This document shows, piece by piece, positions 16,530-23,374 of a stretch of 38,399 nt of DNA. Source of the stretch: Granulicella sp. (lineage in GTDB: Bacteria > Acidobacteriota > Terriglobia > Terriglobales > Acidobacteriaceae). The stretch spans positions 1 through 38,399 of the forward strand of contig JANYLK010000216.1 of NCBI GenBank assembly GCA_025357875.1, in the 5' to 3' direction. The notes beneath the pieces were generated by a model. The model searched no databases and was not told where the DNA came from. It saw only the letters and a program-made list of their open reading frames with translations. Positions within the stretch are counted from its first letter, which is position 1; every line of letters starts with the position of its first letter. The position numbers were made by a program, and so were the translations under genes.

Positions 16530-17971
16530 CAGACGGTCTCCTGAATTACTTTTTCAGCATCTTCTCCGCCGCGACGGATCTTCGTCTGCGGCAGCATCAT
16601 GCGAATTTCGGACATGGGGATCATGGGCAGGAAGCGGACGAATAAAAGGAATAGAAATGTGAATAGGCCCCACGTTCCGATAAAGGTCATGTAGTCCCAC
16701 TTGGTGGCGCGATACGTTCCCCAACTGCCGGGAAGATAGTCGCGATAGAGACTGGTGACGACGATGACGAAGCGCTCAAACCACATTCCGATGTTGATGA
16801 CGAACGACAGCATGAAGAGAAAGAGGGCGTTGACTCGCAGCTTGCGCGACCACAGCGTCGTTAGTGGAATGGCGAGGTTAGTAAGGATGAGCATCCAGTA
16901 TGCCCAGCCCATCGGGCCAAACATGCGGTTCCACATCATAAAAAATTCCCAGTGGCTTGCGGCATACCAGGACATGAAGACTTCCATCGCGTAGCCGTAT
17001 CCAACAATGCAACCCGTCCCGAGCATGACCTTCGCCATGTTGTCGAGATGGCGCAGCGTGACCAGATCTTCAAGGTGATAGAACTTGCGGATGGGCACAG
17101 CGAGCGTGATGACCATCGCGAATCCGGAGTAGATGGCGCCCGCCACGAAGTACGGTGGGAAGATAGTGGTGTGCCATCCTGCCATCGCTGCCACTGCGAA
17201 GTCGAAGCTGATGACGGTGTGCACGGAGAGCACGAGAGGCGTTGAAAGGCCTGCCAACAGCAACGATGCGGTTTCGTAACGAATCCAGTGGCGTGTCGAT
17301 CCGCGCCATCCTAGCGAGAGTATCCCGTAGACGTATTTAGCAACCGGCATGACCGCGCGATCGCGCATAGTGCCGAAGTCGGGGACCATCCCGAGGTACC
17401 AGAAGACGATTGAGATGGTGGCGTAAGTAGATACCGCGAAGACGTCCCACGCGAGCGGCGATCGGAACTGCGGCCACAGGTTCATCGTGTTGGGATACGG
17501 GAACAGCCAGTAACTGACCCATGGGCGGCCGACGTGAATGAGCGGGAAGATGCCGGCGCAGACGACGGCGAAGATAGTCATCGCCTCGGCAAAGCGGTTG
17601 ATGGAGTTGCGCCAGCTCTGCTTGAAAAGCAGAAGAATCGCGGAGATGAGCGTGCCTGCGTGGCCGATACCGATCCACCAGACGAAGTTGATAATCGCGA
17701 AACCCCACGCGCCGGGGATGGTGACGCCCCAGATGCCGACGCCCTTAAGAAAGAGCCATGTCAACGCGACCACCAGCAAAGTTGCTATGCCGCCGGCAAC
17801 CATGAGGCCGCCAAACCAGCCGAGCGGCGTGTTCGACGTGAGCACGATGCCGGCGATCTTCTGCGTGACCGACTTGAAGTTGTGGCCCGGCGCGATGACC
17901 GCGTACTCGCCGGTGCGCGGGTCGATCATCGGATCGAGTTTCGGATCGTGCATGGGAGATTTCGTCGCCAT
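16529..17971 (-). CDS. actC: Alternative Complex III subunit ActC (NrfD-like quinol-oxidising)
   Basis: This 480-residue NrfD-family protein has about ten membrane helices. It follows the iron-sulfur subunit, as in all ACIII, PsrABC and Nrf systems. It forms the menaquinol-binding subunit next to the ActB clusters. Marks include WGFAIINFVWWIGIGHAGTLISAILLL near residue 90, GRPWVSYWLFPYPNTMNLWPQFRSPLAWD near 150 and VHTVISFDFAVAAMAGWHTTIFPPYFV near 225. It starts one base after the actB stop, and the product ends in a basic cytoplasmic tail. Confidence 0.95.
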   Translation of the reverse strand: MATKSPMHDPKLDPMIDPRTGEYAVIAPGHNFKSVTQKIAGIVLTSNTPLGWFGGLMVAGGIATLLVVALTWLFLKGVGIWGVTIPGAWGFAIINFVWWIGIGHAGTLISAILLLFKQSWRNSINRFAEAMTIFAVVCAGIFPLIHVGRPWVSYWLFPYPNTMNLWPQFRSPLAWDVFAVSTYATISIVFWYLGMVPDFGTMRDRAVMPVAKYVYGILSLGWRGSTRHWIRYETASLLLAGLSTPLVLSVHTVISFDFAVAAMAGWHTTIFPPYFVAGAIYSGFAMVITLAVPIRKFYHLEDLVTLRHLDNMAKVMLGTGCIVGYGYAMEVFMSWYAASHWEFFMMWNRMFGPMGWAYWMLILTNLAIPLTTLWSRKLRVNALFLFMLSFVINIGMWFERFVIVVTSLYRDYLPGSWGTYRATKWDYMTFIGTWGLFTFLFLLFVRFLPMIPMSEIRMMLPQTKIRRGGEDAEKVIQETV

Positions 17972-17972
17972 A

Positions 17973-20900
17973 CTATGCGAGCTCCGGATTCGGGTTGATA
18001 ACGCCGGCGGTGTAAGTTGTGCGCGGCCGGTAGTTCAAGTCGGCGAGCACCTGATAGTCACGTTCTTTGGCTTTGTGCTTGGCTACTTCGCTGGCCGGGT
18101 CGTTGAGATTGCCGAAGGTGATGGCGGAGGCCGGGCACGCCTGCTGGCACGCGGTGACGACGTCGCCATCGCGCATGGGGCGATTCTCCTTGTCGGCTTC
18201 AATCTTCGCGGCTTCGATGCGCTGCACGCAATAGCTGCACTTCTCCATAACACCGCGCGAACGCACGGTGACGTCGGGGTTGCGCATGAACTTGAGGCTT
18301 TCGGTGTCGTAGTCCGAGTAGAGCAGGTAATTGAATCGCCGCACCTTGTAGACACAGTTGTTGGAACAATATCGCGTGCCGACGCAGCGGTTGTACACCA
18401 TGGTGTTGAGGCCTTCGGGCGTGTGCACCGTGGCGCCAACCGGGCAGACTTGCTCGCATCCGGCGTTCTCGCAATGCTGGCAGGCCATGGGCTGGAAGTG
18501 CGCGCGAGGCGTGTGGAGATCGCCTTCGAAGTAGGTATCGATGCGCAGCCACTGCATGATGCGACCGCGCTTGACCTGGTCTCGGCCGATAACCGCAATG
18601 TTGTTCTCCGCATAGCAACTAACCACGCAAGCGTTGCAGCCGATGCAGGAGTTGAGGTCGATCGCCATGCCCCACTTGTTCTGGATGGCCTGCGACGAGA
18701 CGTCCTTGTGGTCGTAGCGCCATGCATCGGGAAAGAAGCTTTCGTCATGCTTGGGCTGCTCGCCGATTGGGCTGTAGCCGACCTTGTTGATCAGCGCGCC
18801 CTTTACGTCGCCTTCGTTTTCGTGCGCGAAATTGGGGTTCGCTTTCACTTCGGCGAGCGTCGCGTAGCGAATGATGGCGCGCTCCATCGCCTCATGTCCG
18901 GGCAGCGAGTAGGTGCCTTCCTTGTCGGACTGCTTCGCGTTGAGGTCCTGCTGCGCGAACGCGCCGCGATGCTCAATGGTGTTAACCTTGGTTACGCAGA
19001 TGTCGTAGATGTCTTTTGTTTTAGTAAGCGTGCCGGTAGTGACGTTGGGTGCGTTCGAGGAACGCAGGAGGTAGGCGTTGAATCCAACTCCGGCTCCCAC
19101 GCGGCCTGCTTCGACACGGCGTCCGAGGCCCAGATGCACCGTCACTGAACCATCGGAATGACCTGGAACCATGAGTGCGGGAGCGATGACCTTGCGGCCA
19201 TTGCAGTTGATCTCGACTGCGTCGCTCTGCTCCAGCTTGAGCGACTCCATCGTTGCGAGGCTCATCAGAGCGGCGTTGTCCCAACTAAGATTCGTGATCT
19301 GCTTGGGAAGTTCTTGCAGCCACCCCACGTTGGCGAAACGGCCGTCGTAGAGGGATGGATCGGCACGGAAGGAGATCTCAAGGCCGCTGGTCTGCGCAGA
19401 GGCGGACGCGGGGATCGATGCGCCCTTTGCGGCCGCTCCGGCCTTCGCAGTGAATGCTGTGCCTTCGACCCAACCGTCATGCAGGGCCTTGCGAAATCCG
19501 GTGGTGAAGTCGCCCTTGATGTAGGTCTTTGCATTCTCGACTACCGCGTCGAAAGCGGACGCTTCGGGATTGTCGAGTAGCGACTGAAGCACGTCGTGCG
19601 CACTGTGTCCGCCATACATAGGAGCAATCATCGGCTGCACGATGGATATTGTGCCGTCGTATGCGCGGGCATCCGACCAGCTCTCGAGGTAGTGTGACTT
19701 GTTGAGATGCCAGACAGAGACAGCGCCAGTTTCATCGACATGCGTGCCGAGGTGCGCGGTGTTGGGAACCTTGTCGAACGCGGTCTGAAACTCGAGATCG
19801 GGAGGAGCAGAGTACAGCGGATTGACGCCGAGCATCACCAGCCACTGCACTTTGCCAGCGTGCATATCGGCGACGAGAGACTTGAGGTCGGCGACCTGCT
19901 CGGACGGCATAGGGTTGACGGTGTCCGTGTAGATGACGGTCTTGCCGACGTTGCCGAGCGAGGCATTCAGCGTATATGCCGCAGCGTGGACTGCGGGCGA
20001 CGCCTGCTCACCGGGGATGACGACACACTTGCCGGAGTTGGCTTTGAGATCAGCGAGCAGGGAGGCGAAGAATTTCTGTTGATCAGGATTCGCGAGTGAC
20101 GAGGCCGCACCGCTGGCAAGAGCCGTTGCGAACGCATCAAGGTCGCTCGGCTTGAGGGCGAGCCTATGCTCTGCTTTAAAACCGGTCACCGTCGACATAG
20201 ACTCGACGACGTACATGCGGTTCATCGTCTTGCCTTCTTCGTAACGATGCCGCTGGGCGTAGGCGGCGGCCATGGGCAGGAAGCCTGGATGAGCGATGCC
20301 GCCAAGAAAATCCGCGTCGAGCGAGAGGATTACGTCGGCGTTTTCAAGCTTGTACTGCGCGTCGGTGTAGCTGCCAAACGCGGCCTTCGACGCAGCCATC
20401 GCTGAGTCGCGATTCACCGGCTCCCACTGAACTAATTTCGCAGAAGGAAGCTTCGCCTGTACCTGCTTCCACTGCGCGGCGAGCGTGGGCGACGTAATGG
20501 TTTCCGAGAGGAAGTAAATTCCCTCGCCGCCGGAGGTCTGCTTGACGGCCTTCGCGAAGGCTTCCTGGAAGTCGGACCAGCCGCTGCGCTGGCCGCGGTA
20601 GGCTGCTTCCTTCGAGCGGTCAGGATCGTAGAGGTCGAGCAGTGTTGCCTGGGTCAGCGCGTCGGACTTACCCTTTGACATTGGGTGGTCCGGATTGCCA
20701 TCGACCTTGATTGGGCGGAATGCGTCCGATTTAACCAGCACGGGGATCGCGCCAGTAGGGAACGGGAACGCGGTCGCGAAGTACATCGGCTTGCCAAGGA
20801 TTAAATCTTCGGGCGCCTTGACGTAGGGGTAGATCGGTTCGTCGGGCTGTTTGGTGCAACCGGCGAGGCCGGCCAACGCGAAGGATGCGCCCATGACCTT

Positions 20901-21158
20901 AAGGAATCCGCGGCGGCTGACTGCGTCGACCCACTCGTTGGCCTCGCCGCCGGCCTGTCGGGGAAACTCCTCGGCGAGCATCTCGTTGAAGCCCGGTGTG
21001 TCGGCGAGTTCGTCGAGATTCTTCCAGTAGCGCTTGCCGTTCTTGCCATCGAGCTTGGCACGCACCTCGGCGAGCGTCAGCTTGGCCGGCGCGATTGCGG
21101 TTACCACCTGCGCGGCGGGTTGCTGGCTGTCCATGTCGGTCTCGCGTGTTGTTTTCAT
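17973..21158 (-). CDS. actB: Alternative Complex III subunit ActB (molybdopterin-like plus 4Fe-4S)
   Basis: This 1061-residue subunit combines a molybdopterin-oxidoreductase-like domain (about residues 100-740), which in characterised ACIII holds no molybdenum, with a C-terminal ferredoxin domain of the PsrB/NrfC type. The N-terminus has a twin-arginine motif SRRGFLK at 81-87 and a lipobox-like LAGC101. Cluster cysteines appear as CIGCNACVVSC, CQHCENAGCEQVCP, CVGTRYCSNNC, CSYCVQR and ACQQACP. Electrons from quinol in ActC pass through these clusters to ActA hemes. The start is the ATG at 21158 overlapping the actA stop (ATGA). The frame stays open to 21719, but that extension is antisense-like noise across actA. 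The next ATG, nine codons in, is also possible. Confidence 0.95.
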   Translation of the reverse strand: MKTTRETDMDSQQPAAQVVTAIAPAKLTLAEVRAKLDGKNGKRYWKNLDELADTPGFNEMLAEEFPRQAGGEANEWVDAVSRRGFLKVMGASFALAGLAGCTKQPDEPIYPYVKAPEDLILGKPMYFATAFPFPTGAIPVLVKSDAFRPIKVDGNPDHPMSKGKSDALTQATLLDLYDPDRSKEAAYRGQRSGWSDFQEAFAKAVKQTSGGEGIYFLSETITSPTLAAQWKQVQAKLPSAKLVQWEPVNRDSAMAASKAAFGSYTDAQYKLENADVILSLDADFLGGIAHPGFLPMAAAYAQRHRYEEGKTMNRMYVVESMSTVTGFKAEHRLALKPSDLDAFATALASGAASSLANPDQQKFFASLLADLKANSGKCVVIPGEQASPAVHAAAYTLNASLGNVGKTVIYTDTVNPMPSEQVADLKSLVADMHAGKVQWLVMLGVNPLYSAPPDLEFQTAFDKVPNTAHLGTHVDETGAVSVWHLNKSHYLESWSDARAYDGTISIVQPMIAPMYGGHSAHDVLQSLLDNPEASAFDAVVENAKTYIKGDFTTGFRKALHDGWVEGTAFTAKAGAAAKGASIPASASAQTSGLEISFRADPSLYDGRFANVGWLQELPKQITNLSWDNAALMSLATMESLKLEQSDAVEINCNGRKVIAPALMVPGHSDGSVTVHLGLGRRVEAGRVGAGVGFNAYLLRSSNAPNVTTGTLTKTKDIYDICVTKVNTIEHRGAFAQQDLNAKQSDKEGTYSLPGHEAMERAIIRYATLAEVKANPNFAHENEGDVKGALINKVGYSPIGEQPKHDESFFPDAWRYDHKDVSSQAIQNKWGMAIDLNSCIGCNACVVSCYAENNIAVIGRDQVKRGRIMQWLRIDTYFEGDLHTPRAHFQPMACQHCENAGCEQVCPVGATVHTPEGLNTMVYNRCVGTRYCSNNCVYKVRRFNYLLYSDYDTESLKFMRNPDVTVRSRGVMEKCSYCVQRIEAAKIEADKENRPMRDGDVVTACQQACPASAITFGNLNDPASEVAKHKAKERDYQVLADLNYRPRTTYTAGVINPNPELA

Positions 21159-22063
21159 CGGTGGCATGTCTCGCAGCTCGAAAGTTCGTTTGGTGGGCGG
21201 ATGTGGTACTGCGCAGTCAGGAAGCGGCCGAGTTCTACCTGACTGGAGAACTTCTGATAGGTCGCTGGCATCGTTATACCCATGGGCGGTGCATCGCTGA
21301 CGGTCTGACCGGTACTGAGCGGGCGGGGCTGCATGCTGGTTCCCGATTGCGGTGCAGCCTGCATCTGCAATTCCGCGACCTCGGGACCGCCGCTTGCGGT
21401 CGGATTTTTGGTCACGCAATTTACGCTCTGCGCGGTGGGGCCGGTTCCGGATGCGCCCTTGCCGGTCGGCGCGCACCATACGGGCTTGCGGCCGGAGGGA
21501 CCTTCCCATGCCATGTTGTAGATCTCGCTGGTGGGTCGCAGGTTGGCGGCCGGGTTGCGATGGCAGTTCAAACACCACTCCATTTGCAGCGAATTCTGCA
21601 TGTACATCAGCGGCATCTCGTCGACGCGGCCGTGACAACTGGCACAGCCGATGCCCTTGTTCACGTGGATGGAGTGATTGAAGTAGACGTAGTCCGGAAG
21701 GTCGTGGACCTTGATCCACTGAATCGATTGGCCGGTGGCCCAGCTATCTCGGACGGGCTGCAGCAGAGCAGCGTTGGTCCAGATCTGCGCGTGGCAGTTC
21801 ATGCAGGTCTTGGTGGGAGGGATGCCGGCGTAGCTAGAAACTTCGACCGTGGTGTGGCAATACTGGCACTGCAAACCGAGGCCTACGGTGTGATGCTTAT
21901 GGCTGAACGGGATGGGCTGGTCCGGGCGCTGGCCCTGCCTGGTAACCCAGGGGGAGCGCTGCAGCTGGTTCAGCGTGACGCCGAGCGCGATGACGATCAG
22001 GCCGGTGAGCACAAGACTTGCCCGGGCCAGCGCGTTCGAACTGCGGTCAAAGACTTGCGCCAT
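21155..22063 (-). CDS. actA: Alternative Complex III subunit ActA (pentahaem cytochrome c)
   Basis: This 302-residue membrane-anchored cytochrome has an N-terminal helix (LVLTGLIVIALGVTL) and five CxxCH sites at residues 66-70, 87-91, 140-144, 164-168 and 297-301. It takes electrons from the ActB clusters and passes them to ActE and the oxidase. The fourth and fifth haem sites are separated by about 130 residues. About 80 of these (residues 188-272) are Pro/Gly/Ser/Thr-rich with two unpaired cysteines (C197, C216), and they look like an insertion compared with the compact ActA sequences I recall. AGGA precedes the ATG by about eight bases. It is the first gene of the operon. Confidence 0.94.
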   Translation of the reverse strand: MAQVFDRSSNALARASLVLTGLIVIALGVTLNQLQRSPWVTRQGQRPDQPIPFSHKHHTVGLGLQCQYCHTTVEVSSYAGIPPTKTCMNCHAQIWTNAALLQPVRDSWATGQSIQWIKVHDLPDYVYFNHSIHVNKGIGCASCHGRVDEMPLMYMQNSLQMEWCLNCHRNPAANLRPTSEIYNMAWEGPSGRKPVWCAPTGKGASGTGPTAQSVNCVTKNPTASGGPEVAELQMQAAPQSGTSMQPRPLSTGQTVSDAPPMGITMPATYQKFSSQVELGRFLTAQYHIRPPNELSSCETCHR

Positions 22064-22214
22064 GAGTGCGTTCCTGTTTCCTCTACGTGTTCTGGGTTGG
22101 AAGATGGGAAGTTGCGTACAAGGGTTATGTAGCGCTGGCTAGTTCATGATCGGCGTCCACGAAGATGGCTGGGATCGGCATATGTCCGATTCAGCGAGTT
22201 TGACTTTTGCGAGA

Positions 22215-22236
22215 TCGAGTATAGCAGTGGAAAACG
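22215..22236 (-). promoter_or_regulatory. Promoter-like direct repeat, copy 1 (act operon)
   Basis: This 22-base element matches the copy at 22296-22317 at 18 positions. On the minus strand it contains a TATACT -10 hexamer (22218-22223) directed at actA, whose start is about 155 bases downstream. The -35 at 17-base spacing is poor, which would suit dependence on an activator bound at the palindrome just upstream. Confidence 0.5.
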
Positions 22237-22258
22237 ACTCTCGAAAAGCGTGCGTGTC

Positions 22259-22274
22259 TGTGATGTAGATCACG
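22259..22274. promoter_or_regulatory. CRP-like palindromic activator site
   Basis: TGTGA-TGTAGA-TCACG matches the E. coli CRP consensus (TGTGATCTAGATCACA) at 14 of 16 positions. It lies between the two promoter-like repeats, and its centre is about 55 bases upstream of the start point expected for copy 1. A CRP/FNR-family regulator is the likely binder, but none is encoded in the window. Confidence 0.55.
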
Positions 22275-22295
22275 TTAGTTTCAACATTTCAGAAG

Positions 22296-22327
22296 TCGAG
22301 TATAGCAAGCGAAAATGCGATTTCCAA
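22296..22327 (-). promoter_or_regulatory. Sigma-70-like promoter, repeat copy 2 (act operon)
   Basis: On the minus strand TTGGAA (22322-22327), a 17-base spacer and TATACT (22299-22304) form a good housekeeping-type promoter reading towards actA. The -10 lies in the second copy of the 22-base repeat (22296-22317). The predicted leader to actA would be about 230 bases. Confidence 0.55.
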
Positions 22328-22555
22328 CAGCGTCCGACACCCGCAACTGCTTTTATTTTAGGAATATCCGATTATCGAACCGCGTTTGTGACTGCTGATG
22401 AACATACGACGGCAGAACACCTCTCCGCGACTTCAAAATCGAGATTCTTATTTTGCCGACGCGAAAACTCGTGGCGCTCTAAACAAGTGTTCCCCAATCT
22501 GGAGTTGGTATGTCGCACGCGAGACTTTCGCTCCAGGGTGCGTTACCGTCGAGCT
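22328..22555. other. Intergenic stretch with no recognised element
   Basis: Together with 22064-22327 this forms the 492-base gap between actA and the glycosylase gene. Apart from the promoter elements listed at 22215-22327, I see no convincing gene, hairpin or repeat. Frames that cross it are in-frame extensions of the glycosylase with no family resemblance. Confidence 0.5.
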
Positions 22556-23281
22556 ATGGCTCGCCCAAAGCACCATGCTCGTCCACCACGCTACGACTCT
22601 GCATTGGCATGCCGCGAACTCTCAGCCGCGGATACAAAGCTGGGTCGCCTGATCACCCGCGCCGGCCCATTCACGATGAAGATCGCAAGCGCGCAATCGC
22701 CCTTCGAGGCGCTGGTCGAGAGCATCGTCTATCAGCAGCTTCACGGCAAAGCCGCGGCGACGATCCACCGGCGACTGCTGGAGGGGTTTGTGCCCCTGGT
22801 TGGCCCCGGCGTGGATGGAATTGCGGCGCCCCCTTCCCCGCAGCACTTTATCGATTGCCCAAATGAGCAGCTACGCGCGGCGGGCCTGTCGCACAACAAG
22901 TCGCTGGCGCTGCGCGACCTTGCGGCCAAGACCATAGACGGCACGGTACCTACACTCGCGCGCATTCGACGGATGTCCAACGACGCCATCATCGAACACC
23001 TGACCCAGGTCCGCGGCATTGGACGATGGACGGTGGAGATGTTGCTGATCTTCCGGCTGGGCAGGCCGGACGTTCTGCCTACAGGAGACTACGGTGTTCG
23101 CAAGGGCTTCGCACTTACCTTCGGAAAGTTGAAGCCTGCGGATAAGGTGACTCCCGCGGATTTGCCGACGGCTGCGGAGATGGAACGGCGCGCGAAACGC
23201 TGGTATCCATGGTGCTCGGTCGCGAGCTGGTATCTGTGGCGCGCGTGCGACCTGGCCGCAGCAAAGCTGCCGCCGGCTTGA
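22556..23281 (+). CDS. DNA-3-methyladenine glycosylase II (AlkA-like, HhH-GPD)
   Basis: This 241-residue base-excision repair enzyme removes alkylated purines. The helix-hairpin-helix is VRGIGRWTVEMLLIF (about residues 152-166), followed by the catalytic Asp in LPTGDYGVRKG (D178). A conserved QSPFEALVESIVYQQLHGKAA segment lies near residue 47. It lacks the iron-sulfur Cys cluster of Nth/MutY and the N-terminal domain of E. coli AlkA, so it is the short form common in many bacteria. The ATG at 22556 is chosen because the sequence upstream in the same frame has no family character. No good ribosome site is seen. It is transcribed away from the act operon. Confidence 0.88.
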   Translation: MARPKHHARPPRYDSALACRELSAADTKLGRLITRAGPFTMKIASAQSPFEALVESIVYQQLHGKAAATIHRRLLEGFVPLVGPGVDGIAAPPSPQHFIDCPNEQLRAAGLSHNKSLALRDLAAKTIDGTVPTLARIRRMSNDAIIEHLTQVRGIGRWTVEMLLIFRLGRPDVLPTGDYGVRKGFALTFGKLKPADKVTPADLPTAAEMERRAKRWYPWCSVASWYLWRACDLAAAKLPPA

Positions 23282-23374
23282 TCGAGAAAGAAAGTTCGCG
23301 GTGGGGACTCTTCTAAGTGAATGCGCTTGTCTCTCCCTGCGCGATTCGCTCCATCGCGTTACCCTTATAAGTTG

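Noticed and set aside
17538..19148. 536-codon plus-strand open frame
   Set aside because: It lies antisense to actC and actB, whose motifs are unmistakable. Its product is Val/Asp/Gly-rich with no family pattern, as expected for a shadow in GC-rich DNA.
21159..21719. 187-codon N-terminal extension of actB
   Set aside because: It overlaps actA on the same strand in another frame, and real ActB proteins begin near the twin-arginine region.
22250..22555. 102-codon upstream extension of the AlkA-like gene
   Set aside because: It has no similarity to the glycosylase family and runs through the CRP-like site and a promoter element of the act operon.
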